Assembly (NCBI RefSeq): GCF_011038645.2
Contig: NZ_CP064955.1
Location: forward strand, 806,001 to 870,000
DNA length: 64,000 nt
DNA from: Corynebacterium qintianiae
GTDB taxonomy: Bacteria; Actinomycetota; Actinomycetes; Mycobacteriales; Mycobacteriaceae
Direction: 5' to 3'
Shown one piece after another: positions 50,173 to 61,531 of the stretch. Position numbers and translations under genes: made by a program. The first letter of the stretch is position 1. Each line of letters starts with the position of its first letter. The notes beneath the pieces were generated by a model, which worked only from the letters and a program-made list of their open reading frames with translations, searched no databases and was not told where the DNA came from.

Positions 50173-51825
50173 ATGACGCCAGCTGACCTCGCAACGGCCA
50201 TTAGGCAGGCCGCCACGACCGTTTTGTCCGCGCACGACCTTGACGCCGCCGTCGTTCCCGAGACGGTGACGGTGGAGCGCCCGCGCAACCCGGAGCACGG
50301 CGACTACGCCACCAACATCGCCCTCCAAGCGGCCAAGAAGGCGGGAACTAACCCGCGTGACCTAGCAGGCTGGCTCGCCGAGGAGCTGTCTGACAACCCG
50401 GTGATTGATTCAGCGGAGGTCGCCGGGCCCGGATTCATCAACTTGCGCCTGGCCACCGGTGCCCAGGGCCAGCTCGTCGCCGACATCCTTGCGGCGGGTG
50501 CGAACTACGGCCACTCCGACATCTACGCGGGTGAGAAAGTCAACCTCGAGTTCGTTTCCGCGAACCCCACCGGTCCGATCCACCTCGGCGGAACGCGGTG
50601 GGCTGCGGTGGGCGACTCCCTCGGCCGCGTCCTCGAGGCCGCCGGCGCTCAGGTGACGCGCGAATACTACTTCAACGACCACGGTGGCCAGATCGACCGT
50701 TTCGCCCGCTCCTTGGTAGCTGCGGCGAAGGGGGAGGCCACGCCAGAAGACGGGTACGGCGGTGATTACATCTCCGAGATCGCTGGTGCGGTCGTCGACA
50801 AGCGGGAAAATGCCCTGGCGGGCACACCTGAGGAGGTTCAGGAGACCTTCCGCGCCGAAGGTGTGGAGATGATGTTCGAGCACATCAAGCGCTCGCTGGC
50901 CGAGTTCGGCGTGGAGTTCGACGTGTACTTCCACGAGAATTCGCTGTTCGAATCCGGGGCCGTGGACAAGGCCGTGGCCACGCTCAGGGAGAATGGCAAC
51001 CTGTACGAGAACGAGGGTGCGTGGTGGCTGCGCTCGACCGATTTCGGTGACGACAAGGACCGCGTCGTGCTCAAGTCCGACGGCAACGCAGCCTACATCG
51101 CCGGCGATATTGCGTACGTGGCGGACAAGTTCGACCGCGGCCACACGCTGGCGATTTACATGTTGGGGGCGGACCACCACGGCTATATCGCGCGTCTGCG
51201 CGCGGCCGCACAGGCGCTGGGCTACAACCCGGAGGCCGTCGAGGTGCTCATCGGCCAGATGGTCAATCTCGTGCGCGACGGCAAACCAGTGAAGATGTCG
51301 AAGCGCGCTGGCACCATCATCACTCTCGACGACCTGGTGGACGCCATCGGGGTTGACGGTGCGCGCTATTCGCTGGCACGCTCCTCCGTGGACCAGACGC
51401 TGGACATCGACCTGGACTTGTGGACGAAGCAGTCCTCCGACAACCCGGTGTATTACGTGCAATACGGCCACGCACGCCTGTGCTCCATCGCCCGCCGCGC
51501 CGCAGACGCCGGCGTGGGTTACGACTCGCCGGACCTGGGTCTGCTTGCGCACGAGAAGGAGGGCGACCTCATCCGCACCCTGGGCGAGTTTCCAGCCGTG
51601 CTCAAGGCCGCCGCACAGCTGCGCGAGCCGCACCGCGTGGCTCGTTACGCCGAGGAGCTGGCCAGCTCCTTCCACAAGTTCTACGACGTCTGCCAGATCC
51701 TGCCTAAGGCCGGTGAGGACGCTGAGCCGATCCACACGGCACGCTTGGCCCTCGCGATGGCGACGCGCCAGGTTCTTGCGAACGCACTCGACCTGGTCGG
51801 CGTGAGCGCCCCGGAGAAAATGTAG
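50173..51825 (+). CDS. argS: Arginyl-tRNA synthetase
   Basis: A 550-residue class I synthetase. The N-terminal additional domain ([20 protein letters not shown]) is followed by the HIGH-like motif [15 protein letters not shown], the KMSKS-like KMSKRAGTI and a C-terminal anticodon-binding helical domain ([29 protein letters not shown]). It charges tRNA-Arg. lysA starts on the next base after its stop, and argS-lysA is an established operon in C. glutamicum, where its expression responds to arginine and lysine. Confidence 0.97.
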   Translation: MTPADLATAIRQAATTVLSAHDLDAAVVPETVTVERPRNPEHGDYATNIALQAAKKAGTNPRDLAGWLAEELSDNPVIDSAEVAGPGFINLRLATGAQGQLVADILAAGANYGHSDIYAGEKVNLEFVSANPTGPIHLGGTRWAAVGDSLGRVLEAAGAQVTREYYFNDHGGQIDRFARSLVAAAKGEATPEDGYGGDYISEIAGAVVDKRENALAGTPEEVQETFRAEGVEMMFEHIKRSLAEFGVEFDVYFHENSLFESGAVDKAVATLRENGNLYENEGAWWLRSTDFGDDKDRVVLKSDGNAAYIAGDIAYVADKFDRGHTLAIYMLGADHHGYIARLRAAAQALGYNPEAVEVLIGQMVNLVRDGKPVKMSKRAGTIITLDDLVDAIGVDGARYSLARSSVDQTLDIDLDLWTKQSSDNPVYYVQYGHARLCSIARRAADAGVGYDSPDLGLLAHEKEGDLIRTLGEFPAVLKAAAQLREPHRVARYAEELASSFHKFYDVCQILPKAGEDAEPIHTARLALAMATRQVLANALDLVGVSAPEKM

Positions 51826-53154
51826 ATGTCATTCAACGAGCTTCCCGCCCACGTGTGGCCGCGCGGTGCCGCGCGCCAGGAGGACGGCGTGGTCACCGTC
51901 GCCGGGGTCCCGCTGCCGGAGATCGCCGAGGAGTTCGGCACCCCCGTCATGGTGGTCGACGAGGACGACTTCCGCTCGCGGTGCCGTGACATGGCCCGTG
52001 CTTTCGGGGCACCCGAGAACGTCCACTACGCCTCCAAGGCGTTCTTGACCCGCATGATCGCCCGGTGGGTGGACGAGGAGGGGCTCGCCCTCGATGTGGC
52101 GTCCGAGAACGAGCTGCGCATTGCGTTAGCCGCCGACTTCCCGGCGAAGCGCATCACGGTGCACGGGAACAACAAGTCCGAGTCCTTCCTGCGCCTGTGC
52201 GTGGAGGCGGGCGTGGGGCATGTTGTCATCGATTCGCACCAGGAGCTCGCGGAGCTCAACAACGTCGCCGGTGAGCTGGGGGCGGTGCAGGACGTGTTCG
52301 TCCGCGTGAAACCCGGTGTGGACGCCCACACGCACGAGTTCATCGCCACTAGCCACGAGGACCAGAAGTTTGGCCTGTCGCTCGCATCCGGGTCCGCGCA
52401 CAAGGCGGCGGTGGACGCGATCGGCGCCGCGAACCTATCCCTAGCAGGGTTACACTGCCACGTCGGCTCCCAGGTGTTCGACGCGGAAGGCTTCAAGCTC
52501 GCCGCGCAGCGCGTCCTCGGTCTGTACGCGACGATTTACCGCGAGCAGAACGTCGCGCTCGACTACCTAGACCTCGGCGGCGGCTACGGCATCGCCTACG
52601 TCGACGGGGAGGAGCCGCTCGACGTCGCGGGGGTTGCGGCTGATCTGCTTGGCGACGTCCGCGGCGTGGCCGACGAGCTCGGCATCCCCGCACCGACCGT
52701 CGTGGTTGAGCCGGGCCGCGCGATCGCCGGGCCGTCGACAGTGACCGTCTACCGTGCGGGCACAATCAAGGACGTGCACACCTCGCACACCACGACGCGG
52801 CGCTACATCGCCATTGACGGCGGCATGAGCGACAACATCCGGCCCGCTCTGTACGAGTCGGAGTATGACGGCCGCGTGGTCAACCGCTTCGTCGACGGCG
52901 AGCCAGTGCAGACCAGGCTGGTGGGTTCGCACTGCGAGTCCGGTGACATCCTGGTGGGCGACGCCAAGTGGCCCGAGGACATCGCCAGCGGGGACCTCGT
53001 GGCTCTGGCCGCCACGGGCGCCTACTGCTACTCCATGAGCTCGAACTACAACTCTTTCGGCCGGCCCGCCGTCGTGGCCGTTCGTTCGGGCAACACCACC
53101 CCGATGGTGAGACGCGAAACCGTGGAGGACCTGCTCGCGCGCGAGTACGAATGA
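51826..53154 (+). CDS. lysA: Diaminopimelate decarboxylase
   Basis: A 442-residue PLP-dependent decarboxylase. The PLP lysine is in [12 protein letters not shown], the glycine-rich phosphate loop region is [19 protein letters not shown], and HCHVGSQVF and HCESGDIL (the active-site cysteine from the other subunit) are present. It converts meso-diaminopimelate to L-lysine and CO2. It is joined directly to argS with no gap. Confidence 0.97.
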   Translation: MSFNELPAHVWPRGAARQEDGVVTVAGVPLPEIAEEFGTPVMVVDEDDFRSRCRDMARAFGAPENVHYASKAFLTRMIARWVDEEGLALDVASENELRIALAADFPAKRITVHGNNKSESFLRLCVEAGVGHVVIDSHQELAELNNVAGELGAVQDVFVRVKPGVDAHTHEFIATSHEDQKFGLSLASGSAHKAAVDAIGAANLSLAGLHCHVGSQVFDAEGFKLAAQRVLGLYATIYREQNVALDYLDLGGGYGIAYVDGEEPLDVAGVAADLLGDVRGVADELGIPAPTVVVEPGRAIAGPSTVTVYRAGTIKDVHTSHTTTRRYIAIDGGMSDNIRPALYESEYDGRVVNRFVDGEPVQTRLVGSHCESGDILVGDAKWPEDIASGDLVALAATGAYCYSMSSNYNSFGRPAVVAVRSGNTTPMVRRETVEDLLAREYE

Positions 53155-53228
53155 AACCCGGTCACAATATAGACTAAGCGGTACACTAGTGCCGACCACC
53201 CGCTACCCACAAAGGATGCCGAAGGACA

Positions 53229-54581
53229 ATGACTGTATCGAGCGCTGAGAGCCGCAACGGAAACTACCCGGGCAAGGGAATCGGCGAGCCCGTCGGCGTC
53301 GCTGTCCTGGGGAAGGGCACCGTCGGCACCGAGGTGCTCCGCCTGCTGGGCGAGTTCTCCGAGAACCTAGAGAACCGCATCGGCGGTCCGATCGAGGTTC
53401 GCGGTGTGGCGGTGTCCAACCTTGACAAACACAGGGACGCCCCGGAGATCGCCGGGATCTTCCTCACCGACAACGCCCGCGAGCTGATCGACCGCGACGA
53501 CGTCGACGTGGTTGTAGAGCTGATCGGCGGCATCGACTACCCGCGCGAGCTCGTGCTGGAGGCGCTGAAGAACGGCAAGTCCGTCGTCACCGCCAACAAG
53601 GCGCTTGTGGCCGCCCATGCCGACGAGTTGTCCGAGGCCGCGAACGCGGCCGGTGTCGACTTGTACTACGAGGCTGCGGTCGCCGCTGCGATCCCCGTCG
53701 TCGGCATGCTGCGCCGTTCGCTGGCGGGCGACCAGGTCCTGCGGATCTCCGGCATTGTCAACGGCACCACCAACTTCATCCTGGACGCCATGGCCGCGAG
53801 CGGCATGAGCTACGAGGACGCGCTCGCCGAGGCCACCCGCCTGGGGTACGCGGAGGCCGACCCGACGGCGGACGTCGAGGGTCACGACGCGGCGTCGAAA
53901 GCCGCGATCCTGGCGTCGATGGGCTTCCACACCCGCGTGACCTACGACGACGTGTACTGCGAGGGCATCACCAAAGTCACGGCTGCCGACATCGAGGCGG
54001 CCAAGCAGTCCAACGAGACCATTAAGCTCCTGGCCATCTGCGAGCGGCTTCTCGACGACGCCGGCAACACAGTCGGAGTCAACGCCCGTGTCCACCCGAC
54101 CCTCGTTCCGAACGAACACCCGCTGGCCTCAGTGGACAAGTCTTACAACGCCATCTTCGTGGAGGCGGAAGCCGCAGGCCGCCTCATGTTCTATGGAAAC
54201 GGCGCAGGCGGCGCCCCGACAGCTTCGGCCGTGCTCGGCGACTTGGTGGGCGCGGCCCGCAACAAAATCCATGGCGGCCGTGCGCCGGCAGAAAACCCTT
54301 ACGCGAACTACGACGTCGTGGGTTTCGGAGAGGTGCGCACGCGCTATCACATCAACATGACGGTCAACGACCGAGTAGGGGTGCTCGCCGATCTGGCGCG
54401 GACGTTCTCGGAGGCTGGCGTATCCCTGTCGGCTGTCCGCCAAGAGCAGTCCGACGACGGTGCCCACCTCATCGTTGTCACGCACTCTGCCCAGGAAAAG
54501 AAGCTCGCGGAGATCGTCGACACCCTGACCAATCATGCCGACGTGCAGGCTATCAACTCCGTAATCCGCCTCGACTCCTAA
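53229..54581 (+). CDS. hom: Homoserine dehydrogenase
   Basis: A 450-residue enzyme: NAD(P) loop [17 protein letters not shown], the catalytic [11 protein letters not shown] and [19 protein letters not shown], and a C-terminal ACT domain ([20 protein letters not shown]), which confers threonine feedback inhibition in C. glutamicum. It reduces aspartate semialdehyde to homoserine. GAAGGA precedes the ATG. thrB follows 10 bases downstream; hom-thrB is an established operon. Confidence 0.97.
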   Translation: MTVSSAESRNGNYPGKGIGEPVGVAVLGKGTVGTEVLRLLGEFSENLENRIGGPIEVRGVAVSNLDKHRDAPEIAGIFLTDNARELIDRDDVDVVVELIGGIDYPRELVLEALKNGKSVVTANKALVAAHADELSEAANAAGVDLYYEAAVAAAIPVVGMLRRSLAGDQVLRISGIVNGTTNFILDAMAASGMSYEDALAEATRLGYAEADPTADVEGHDAASKAAILASMGFHTRVTYDDVYCEGITKVTAADIEAAKQSNETIKLLAICERLLDDAGNTVGVNARVHPTLVPNEHPLASVDKSYNAIFVEAEAAGRLMFYGNGAGGAPTASAVLGDLVGAARNKIHGGRAPAENPYANYDVVGFGEVRTRYHINMTVNDRVGVLADLARTFSEAGVSLSAVRQEQSDDGAHLIVVTHSAQEKKLAEIVDTLTNHADVQAINSVIRLDS

Positions 54582-54591
54582 AGGTTTACCC

Positions 54592-55521
54592 ATGCCCACC
54601 GATCTCCCCGTCGGCCTGAAGGCCACCGTCACCGTCCCCGGATCCTCGGCCAACCTCGGCCCCGGATTCGACACCCTGGGTCTCGCGCTCGGGATCTACG
54701 ACACCGTCGAGGTGGAGACCGTCTCCTCCGGTCTCGAGGTTGAGACTTTCGGCGAGGGCGCGGGCGACCTGCCGCGGGATTCGTCGCACCTGGTGGTCAA
54801 GGCGATCCGTTCCGGTCTCAAGGCCGCGGGGGTGGAGGCGCCGGGTCTGCGCGTGGTGTGCACTAACGCGATCCCTCAGTCACGCGGCTTGGGTTCATCG
54901 GCGTCGGCCGCGGTGGCAGGCGTCGTCGCCGCCAACACGCTCGCTGGACAACCGCTGGACACCGACGCAGTGGTCCAGCTCTCCTCGGCATTCGAGGGTC
55001 ACCCCGACAACGCGGCCGCGTCCGTGCTCGGCGGGGCGGTGGTGTCCTGGACGGACATTCCCGTCGACGGTGTGACCGACCCCTCGTACCGCGCGGTTGG
55101 GATCGACGTACACCCGTCGATACGCGCGACAGCGCTGGTCCCGGACTTTCACGCCTCGACGAACGCCGTGCGCCAAGTGCTGCCGAGCCACGTCACGCAT
55201 ACCGATGCCCGTTTCAACGTCTCCCGCACCGCGGTAATGACTGTCGCGATTCAACACCATCCGGAGCTTTTGTGGGAGGGCACGCGAGATCGCCTGCACC
55301 AGCCCTACCGAGCGGATGTTTTGCCGGTCACCGCCGAGTGGGTCAACCACCTGCGCAACCGAGGCTTCGCCGCCTACCTTTCCGGGGCAGGCCCAACCGC
55401 GATGGTGCTGAGCACGGAGCCCGTGCCGGAAAAGATTCTCGACTCCGCGCGCGAGGCGGGCCTGCGGGTGCTCGATCTCGAGATCGCAGGGCCCGTAACT
55501 GCGAAACTCAGCAGGTCCTAG
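54592..55521 (+). CDS. thrB: Homoserine kinase
   Basis: A 309-residue GHMP kinase with [20 protein letters not shown] at the N-terminus, the ATP loop [20 protein letters not shown] and a C-terminal [12 protein letters not shown] motif. It phosphorylates homoserine on the way to threonine and methionine. It is the second gene of the hom-thrB operon and ends 6 bases before the convergent acyl-CoA ligase gene. Confidence 0.97.
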   Translation: MPTDLPVGLKATVTVPGSSANLGPGFDTLGLALGIYDTVEVETVSSGLEVETFGEGAGDLPRDSSHLVVKAIRSGLKAAGVEAPGLRVVCTNAIPQSRGLGSSASAAVAGVVAANTLAGQPLDTDAVVQLSSAFEGHPDNAAASVLGGAVVSWTDIPVDGVTDPSYRAVGIDVHPSIRATALVPDFHASTNAVRQVLPSHVTHTDARFNVSRTAVMTVAIQHHPELLWEGTRDRLHQPYRADVLPVTAEWVNHLRNRGFAAYLSGAGPTAMVLSTEPVPEKILDSAREAGLRVLDLEIAGPVTAKLSRS

Positions 55522-55527
55522 CCGCCG

Positions 55528-57243
55528 CTAGCGGTTTCCCGGCCCCGGCAGCGCGACGATGTCGTAGCGGTCATTTGCCAGGTGCTTGCGCAGGTCCTTC
55601 TTGTCGAACTTGCCCACAGACGTTTTGTCGATGGACCGCACGAACGTCCAATACTCCGGCGCCATCCACCGCGGCAGTGACGCGGCGATCTGGCTGCGCA
55701 ACCGGGCGGCGGTTTCCGCGGTGGGCGGGGTGTCAGCGACTAGAACGGTGATCGCGAGCGGGCGCTCGCCCCATTTCGGGTCCGGGTAGCCGATGACAGC
55801 GCACTCCGCGACCTCCTCGGCCTCCATGATGAGGTTTTCCACCTGGGCGGAATAGATCCACTCGCCGCCGGAGCGGATGACGTCGCGGGCGCGGTCGTAC
55901 AACGTCATGAACCCGTCATTTGTCACTGTTCCCACGTCACCCGTGCGTAGCCAGCCGTCGGCGGTGAATGCCTCGCGCACATCCGTGACCTGCTCGCCGC
56001 GGAACTCGCTGGCGATCGCGCCGGGCTCCTGCGTGGGCGAGTGGTAGTAGGAGGACGCGACCATGTTGCCCCGAACCTGAATCTCACCCTGGGAGCGGTC
56101 CGTGGAGGCCATGACTTTGCCGTCGTTGACCACACGGTATTCCAGCCACGGGGCGAAGCGGCCTTGCGAGACGCGGAAGGCGTAGCGCGCCTCCCCCGAC
56201 ACTCCCGACGGCGGGCGCGCGACCGTGCCCACCGTGGAGGTCTCGGTCATTCCCCACACGTGGACGACGTCCACGCCGTAGCGCTCCTCCCACGCCTTGA
56301 TCAGGGCCGGCGGGGCGGGCGATCCGCCCACGAAGATCTCGGTCAGGCTCATGCGCTCCGGGGGGTTGGAGGCGTAGTGGATGATCAGCTGGATCCACAG
56401 AGTGGGTACGCCGTGCGCCACGCGCGGGTGCGTCGCCGCGATCAACGATGCAAGCGTCGGCGCGGATACATCGGAATCCGGCAGCACCAGCGGGGTGCCC
56501 ACCAGGAACGCGGCGAAGGGAACTCCCCAGCTCATCACGTGATAGATCGGGATGCCGCACAGGAACGTCTCGCCGTGCGTAATGGCCATTGAGTCAGTGG
56601 CGCGCAGGCTCATCGCCTCGAGCCAGATCGAGCGGTGCGAATAGGCAACCCCCTTCGGCGCGCCCGTCGTGGCAGTGGAATAGACAAGCGCCGCGGCTGT
56701 GTTCTCCTCAAGCTCGGGCCAGTCGTACACGGTCGACCGGCCGTCGAGTAGCTGCTCATAATTGTGCACGTCAACTCCCTCGGGCAGGGCCTGGGCCAGC
56801 GCAGCGGGAAAATCGGTGCCGGTGAAGCACACGGTGGTCACCAGCGGGCAGAGCTCGAGCACCCGCCCCAACTTCTCCGCGAGCCGGGGATCGGCGACAA
56901 CGACCTGAGCCTCCGAATGATTGAGCACGTACGCGATCTGGTCCTCCACCAGCTGTATGTTCACGGGTGTGAACACCGCGCCCTTCGACGCCACCGCGAA
57001 CATCACCTCGAGGTGCTCCGCGCAGTTATAAAGCAACGTGGCCACCCGCTCGTCACCGGTGACGCCCAGGTCGTCGTGAAGCGCGTGCGCGAACGCCGAT
57101 GCCCGGGCACCCACCGTTGCGAAGGTCGACTCTTCCGCCTGGCCGGAACGCCAAGTTGTCACCCGCGTTGTCGAGTGAATCGTCTCGCCGTAGGTGAGGA
57201 TCCGGGAGACGGAAAACGGCAGTTCCTGCATGGTGGAGAGCAT
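55528..57243 (-). CDS. Acyl-CoA ligase (AMP-forming, FadD-type)
   Basis: An ANL-superfamily enzyme, 571 residues from ATG 57243 (the frame is open to 57297, and ATG 57231 is also possible). The AMP-binding P-loop reads VYSTATTGAPKGVAYSHRS, slightly off the usual SGTTG. Further motifs are HVWGMTETSTVG, GWLRTGDVGTVTNDGFMTLY, RARDVIRSGGEW and the C-terminal lysine in KTSVGKFDKKDL. It should activate a medium- or long-chain fatty acid to its CoA thioester. In C. glutamicum other genes occupy the space between thrB and rho, so this placement differs. The substrate is unknown. Confidence 0.88.
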   Translation of the reverse strand: MLSTMQELPFSVSRILTYGETIHSTTRVTTWRSGQAEESTFATVGARASAFAHALHDDLGVTGDERVATLLYNCAEHLEVMFAVASKGAVFTPVNIQLVEDQIAYVLNHSEAQVVVADPRLAEKLGRVLELCPLVTTVCFTGTDFPAALAQALPEGVDVHNYEQLLDGRSTVYDWPELEENTAAALVYSTATTGAPKGVAYSHRSIWLEAMSLRATDSMAITHGETFLCGIPIYHVMSWGVPFAAFLVGTPLVLPDSDVSAPTLASLIAATHPRVAHGVPTLWIQLIIHYASNPPERMSLTEIFVGGSPAPPALIKAWEERYGVDVVHVWGMTETSTVGTVARPPSGVSGEARYAFRVSQGRFAPWLEYRVVNDGKVMASTDRSQGEIQVRGNMVASSYYHSPTQEPGAIASEFRGEQVTDVREAFTADGWLRTGDVGTVTNDGFMTLYDRARDVIRSGGEWIYSAQVENLIMEAEEVAECAVIGYPDPKWGERPLAITVLVADTPPTAETAARLRSQIAASLPRWMAPEYWTFVRSIDKTSVGKFDKKDLRKHLANDRYDIVALPGPGNR

Positions 57244-57283
57244 GCGAACTACTCTAGCGCGGTGACATGCGGGGACTCGATCC

Positions 57284-57311
57284 TTGGTGTGTGGCATTCA
57301 TGGGTTACAAT
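57284..57311 (+). promoter_or_regulatory. Likely promoter of rho
   Basis: TTGGTG (57284-57289) and TACAAT (57306-57311) with a 16-base spacer. This places the rho start almost 300 bases before the coding region. Confidence 0.5.
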
Positions 57312-57608
57312 CTGAGACGAGATCGCCGCTGCACTAGCGGACACACCCGAACTTGAATCGGACGGGTAGCGGTCTTCCCCCACGTACAGCTCGCCTTCTT
57401 CATTCGCGAGTACACCGTTTCGCGCTGTCAGCGCAGAGCCACAGCCAACGGCGGGGCAACGCGGGTTACATCATTCTTCACGCAACCTGCGCGACAAAAG
57501 CACAGTTTTAATTGCACACGAAAGCTTCGTGCCCGCGTATCGACGCGCCGGGCGAGCGCAGCCGCCGAAAATGCGGCGCTGAGCTAATGAGGCGACGAAA
57601 GGACATTC
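57312..57608 (+). other. Long untranslated leader before rho
   Basis: About 290 bases with no gene on either strand apart from the shadow of the divergent ligase at the left edge. It has several GC-rich short inverted repeats but no attenuator hairpin I can support, and ends in GAAAGGA before GTG 57609. Long rho leaders are involved in autoregulation in other bacteria; the same is only an inference here. Confidence 0.4.
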
Positions 57609-59594
57609 GTGACCGACACGGGCAACGCCGCACAAGGCCAGGATTCACAGAACCTGGCATCGATGAAGCTCCCGGAGCTGCGCAAGCTGGCGGCAGAGAA
57701 GGGCCTCAAGGGCACCTCCGGCCTGCGTAAGGGGGATCTGATCCGGGCCATCACAACCGGGGAGGTGCCGAAGAAGGCGGTGACCGACGCCGTGGCCGAC
57801 GCGCCCTCACAAGCCACCGAGGTTTCCGGGGCTTCCGAGGCGGCCGACATCGCCACGCAGGAGTCCTCGGCTCCGCGCCGCCGCGCAACCCGCAGGGCAG
57901 GCAGCAACACCGGGGAGGATGCTGCGGCCAAGAACGACGTCGCGATGAAGTCGGACAAGGTCGAGGAGCCGAGCGAAGACGGAAACGAGGCAGCTGGCGG
58001 CGACGAGCAACGCTACGAGTCCCGCTCCGCAGCACGCCGCGCCCGCCGCAACCGGGCGCGCAACAACGGCGGAGAAGGCTTCCAGCCCGGTGACCACGAG
58101 GACAACCCGTCGCGTTCCGATGACGCGGACGACCGACACGGCAACCGGAGTGACCGCGACGACCGAGACAACCGGGGTGACCGGGACAACCGGGGTGACC
58201 GAGACGACCGCGGTAACCGCGACAACGGGGACAACGGGGACAACCGCGACAACGACCACGGTGACATCGAGGGCGGCAACCGACGCGGCCGCCGAAACCG
58301 CCGTAACCGCAATCGGGGAGGCCGCGACAACAACCGCGACAACAACCGCGACAACCGCGGTCAGAACCACGATCACAACCGCGGTCAGAACCGCGATCAA
58401 AATCAAGACTTCAACTCCGAGGAGCTGCAGGAAGTCGCAGGAATCGTCGACGTCGTGGACAACAACACCGCGTTTGTGCGTACCACCGGTTACCGCGCCA
58501 ACCAGGCGGACGTGTTCGTCAACAACAAGTTGGTCCGCCAGAACGGCCTGCGCTCCGGTGACGCTGTGATCGGCCAGGTCCGCGCGAACGGGCAAAGCCA
58601 CTCTCACGGCAACGGCCGCAACCGCCAGCGCTACAACCAGCTGGTGCGCGTGGATACCGTCAATGGCATGAGCCCGGATGAGGCGAAGCGCCGCAAGGAG
58701 TTCCACAAGCTCACCCCGCTGTACCCGAACCAGCGCCTGCGCCTGGAGACTGAGCCGAACGTCCTCACCACCCGCGTGATCGACCTCGTCATGCCGCTGG
58801 GCAAGGGTCAGCGCGCGCTCATCGTTTCCCCGCCGAAGGCCGGTAAAACGACGATCCTGCAGAACATTGCCAACGCGATCGCAACAAACAACCCTGAGTG
58901 CTACCTCATGGTCGTGCTTGTCGACGAGCGCCCCGAGGAAGTCACCGACATGCAGCGCTCGGTCAAGGGCGAGGTCATCTCCTCGACCTTCGACCGCCCG
59001 CCGTCAGAGCACACCGCGGTGGCGGAGCTGGCGATCGAGCGCGCGAAGCGCCTCGTGGAGATGGGCCAGGACGTCGTCGTCCTGCTCGACTCCATCACCC
59101 GCCTCGGCCGCGCGTACAACAACTCCTCGCCGGCGTCAGGCCGTATCCTCTCCGGCGGTGTGGATTCCAACGCCCTGTACCCGCCGAAGCGCTTCCTGGG
59201 TGCCGCCCGCAACATCGAGGAGGGCGGGTCGCTGACGATCATCGCCACCGCGATGGTGGAGACCGGCTCCGCGGGTGACACCGTGATCTTCGAGGAGTTC
59301 AAGGGCACCGGCAACGCCGAGCTCAAGCTCGACCGCAAGATCGCCGAGCGCCGCGTGTTCCCGGCCGTGGACGTCAACCCGTCCGGCACACGCAAGGACG
59401 AGTTGCTGCTCGCACCGGAGGAGGCGCGCATCATGCACAAGCTGCGCCGCATCCTCTCCGCGCTCGACCCGCAGCAGTCCATCGACATGCTGATCAAGCA
59501 GCTGAAGAAGACGAAGTCCAACGGTGAGTTCCTCATGGGCGTGGCCCAGTCCGCGCCGATGGCGGCCGACCAGTCTGAGGAGGAGTACCTCTGA
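57609..59594 (+). CDS. rho: Transcription termination factor Rho
   Basis: A 661-residue Rho from GTG 57609. The N-terminal helix domain ([20 protein letters not shown]) is followed by about 180 residues of insert rich in Arg, Asp, Asn and Gly, then the RNA-binding cold-shock domain ([19 protein letters not shown]) and the RecA-like motor ([43 protein letters not shown]). E. coli Rho has 419 residues, so most of the extra length is the insert, as in other actinobacterial Rho proteins. It ends transcripts. prfA starts inside its stop codon. Confidence 0.97.
   Translation: MTDTGNAAQGQDSQNLASMKLPELRKLAAEKGLKGTSGLRKGDLIRAITTGEVPKKAVTDAVADAPSQATEVSGASEAADIATQESSAPRRRATRRAGSNTGEDAAAKNDVAMKSDKVEEPSEDGNEAAGGDEQRYESRSAARRARRNRARNNGGEGFQPGDHEDNPSRSDDADDRHGNRSDRDDRDNRGDRDNRGDRDDRGNRDNGDNGDNRDNDHGDIEGGNRRGRRNRRNRNRGGRDNNRDNNRDNRGQNHDHNRGQNRDQNQDFNSEELQEVAGIVDVVDNNTAFVRTTGYRANQADVFVNNKLVRQNGLRSGDAVIGQVRANGQSHSHGNGRNRQRYNQLVRVDTVNGMSPDEAKRRKEFHKLTPLYPNQRLRLETEPNVLTTRVIDLVMPLGKGQRALIVSPPKAGKTTILQNIANAIATNNPECYLMVVLVDERPEEVTDMQRSVKGEVISSTFDRPPSEHTAVAELAIERAKRLVEMGQDVVVLLDSITRLGRAYNNSSPASGRILSGGVDSNALYPPKRFLGAARNIEEGGSLTIIATAMVETGSAGDTVIFEEFKGTGNAELKLDRKIAERRVFPAVDVNPSGTRKDELLLAPEEARIMHKLRRILSALDPQQSIDMLIKQLKKTKSNGEFLMGVAQSAPMAADQSEEEYL
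58129..58410 (+). repeat. Low-complexity repeat tract coding the RDN/RDR-rich insert of Rho
   Basis: Many near-copies of short units such as GACAACCGGGGTGACCG and, at the end, AACCGCGGTCAGAACC. They translate to Arg/Asp/Asn/Gly runs. The tract is likely prone to length change. Confidence 0.7.
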
Positions 59595-60667
59595 TGGCGG
59601 GCGAGGTTTCGATCGTCGACGACTATGTCTCCGAGTACGAGGGCATCCAGGCGCAGATGGGCGACCCGGACGTCGCCGGTGACGCGGACCAGTTCCGCAA
59701 GCTGTCGAAGCGTTACGCCGAACTCCAGCCGATCATCGACGTCTACAACGAGCTCCACGAGGCCCGCGAGAACTACGAGGCCGCCAACGAGATGGCGGGC
59801 GAGGACAAGGAGTTTGCCGAGGAGGCCAAGCGCCTTGAAGGTGACATCGCCCGCCTCGAGGAGGAGCTCGCGGACCTGCTCGCCCCCCGCGACGAGCATG
59901 ACGGTGACGACATCATCATGGAGATCAAGGCCGGAGCTGGCGGTGAGGAGGCTGCTCTGTTCGCCGGCGACCTGGCGCGCATGTACCAGAAGTACTGCGA
60001 GAAGCACGGTCTGACCTGGGAGGTTCTCGACCTCGCGGAGTCTGACCTCGGGGGAGCCAAGGACATGACGGTGGCGGTCAAGGCTAAGACACCCTCGCGT
60101 GAGGGTGCCTGGTCCAAGCTCAAGTTCGAGGGCGGCGTGCACCGCGTGCAGCGCGTTCCGGTCACGGAGTCGCAGGGCCGCATCCAGACCTCAGCCGCGG
60201 GCGTGTACGTCTTCCCGGAGGCCGAAGAGGTCTCGTCCGTCGACATCGACGAGAAGGATCTGCGTATCGACGTCTACCGCTCCTCCGGCAAGGGCGGCCA
60301 GGGCGTGAACACGACCGACTCCGCGGTGCGCATCACGCACCTGCCGACGAACATCGTGGTGACCTGCCAGAACGAGCGCTCCCAAATCCAGAACCGCGCC
60401 CGCGCCATGCAGGTGCTCCAGGCGCGCCTGGACCAGCTCGAGCGGGAAAAGGCCGACGCTGAGGCCGCCGAAGGCCGCGCCTCCCAGGTGCGCACCATGG
60501 ACCGCTCCGAGCGCATCCGCACCTACAACTGGCCGGAGAACCGCATCTCCGACCACCGCATCAACTACAAGTCGAACAACCTCGACGCCGTGCTCGACGG
60601 CAACATGGATGACCTGATCGCCGCACTGCAGAAGCACGAGCGCCAGGAGCGCCTTGAGGCCGAGTAA
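59594..60667 (+). CDS. prfA: Peptide chain release factor 1
   Basis: A 357-residue class I release factor. The PxT stop-recognition motif appears as [13 protein letters not shown], and the peptidyl-transferase motif GGQ as [20 protein letters not shown]. It reads UAA and UAG. It overlaps the rho stop (TGATG), and prmC, the enzyme that methylates the glutamine of this GGQ motif, begins inside its end. Confidence 0.97.
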   Translation: MAGEVSIVDDYVSEYEGIQAQMGDPDVAGDADQFRKLSKRYAELQPIIDVYNELHEARENYEAANEMAGEDKEFAEEAKRLEGDIARLEEELADLLAPRDEHDGDDIIMEIKAGAGGEEAALFAGDLARMYQKYCEKHGLTWEVLDLAESDLGGAKDMTVAVKAKTPSREGAWSKLKFEGGVHRVQRVPVTESQGRIQTSAAGVYVFPEAEEVSSVDIDEKDLRIDVYRSSGKGGQGVNTTDSAVRITHLPTNIVVTCQNERSQIQNRARAMQVLQARLDQLEREKADAEAAEGRASQVRTMDRSERIRTYNWPENRISDHRINYKSNNLDAVLDGNMDDLIAALQKHERQERLEAE

Positions 60668-61505
60668 AACCCGGGAGCTCGTCGCCCGTGCCACGGAAAC
60701 TCTCCGGGACGCGGGCGTCGATACGCCCGAGGTCGACGCGCGACTGCTCGCTGCCTGGCTTCTCGACGTCGCCCCGCTCGCCGTACTCTCCACCGAGCCG
60801 CCCGCCGGGTTCGAGGCGGCCTATCTGGAAGCAATCGCGCGGCGGGCGCGGCGCGAGCCGCTGCAGTACATCACGGGGACCGCGCCCTTCGGGCCGCTCG
60901 ACGTGGCGGTGGGCCCCGGGGTGTTCATCCCGCGCCCCGAGACCGAGGTGTTGGCCGATTGGGCGGTGCGCACGCTCGCCGCGGTGGAGTCGCCCGTGGT
61001 GGTCGACCTCGGAACGGGGTCCGGCGCGCTCGCCATCTACATCGCGCATGCGCGTGGCGACGCCTCAGTCACCGCGGTCGACGTGTCTCCGACGGCCCGT
61101 GAATACGCGCGCGCCAATGCGAAACGCAACGGGGTCACCCTCAGGGTAGTGGAGGGGGATATGACCGACCCGTACCTGCTCGCGGAGCTGACAGGCGCGG
61201 TCGACCTCGTGGTTTCAAACCCGCCGTACGTGCCTGAAACACCGGACCTGACCCCAGAGGTCTCCCGCGACCCGCACGAGGCCGTATTCTCGGGGGCCGA
61301 CGGCATGGATGCGATCCGCGGGCTGGTGCCCGTCGCCGCGCGATTGCTTAAGGCTGGGGGAGCGCTCGGCGTCGAGCATGACGACACGACATCCCAAGCT
61401 GCGCAGGAATGCGTTGCCGCCCACGGCACATTTGCGGCACCGAAGGTGCTCCACGACCTCACCGGGCGGGCCCGGTTTGTCACCGCGAGTAAGGTAAACC
61501 GGTAA
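60654..61505 (+). CDS. prmC: Release factor glutamine methyltransferase
   Basis: A 283-residue SAM methyltransferase from TTG 60654, overlapping the end of prfA by 14 bases. It has an N-terminal helical domain ([20 protein letters not shown]), [14 protein letters not shown], motif [17 protein letters not shown] and the catalytic NPPY in [10 protein letters not shown]. It methylates Gln in the GGQ motif of release factors, including the neighbouring RF1. Confidence 0.95.
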   Translation: MRPSKTRELVARATETLRDAGVDTPEVDARLLAAWLLDVAPLAVLSTEPPAGFEAAYLEAIARRARREPLQYITGTAPFGPLDVAVGPGVFIPRPETEVLADWAVRTLAAVESPVVVDLGTGSGALAIYIAHARGDASVTAVDVSPTAREYARANAKRNGVTLRVVEGDMTDPYLLAELTGAVDLVVSNPPYVPETPDLTPEVSRDPHEAVFSGADGMDAIRGLVPVAARLLKAGGALGVEHDDTTSQAAQECVAAHGTFAAPKVLHDLTGRARFVTASKVNR

Positions 61506-61531
61506 CCGCGAGATTATTCAAAAGGAGCAAC

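Noticed and set aside
58129..58410. Repeat tract as a CRISPR array or tandem regulatory repeat
   Set aside because: The units are short, irregular and in frame with rho; they encode its charged insert. No CRISPR array is seen anywhere in the window.
58090..58569. Thr-rich plus-strand ORF inside rho
   Set aside because: Alternative-frame product of the rho repeat tract with no independent start signal.
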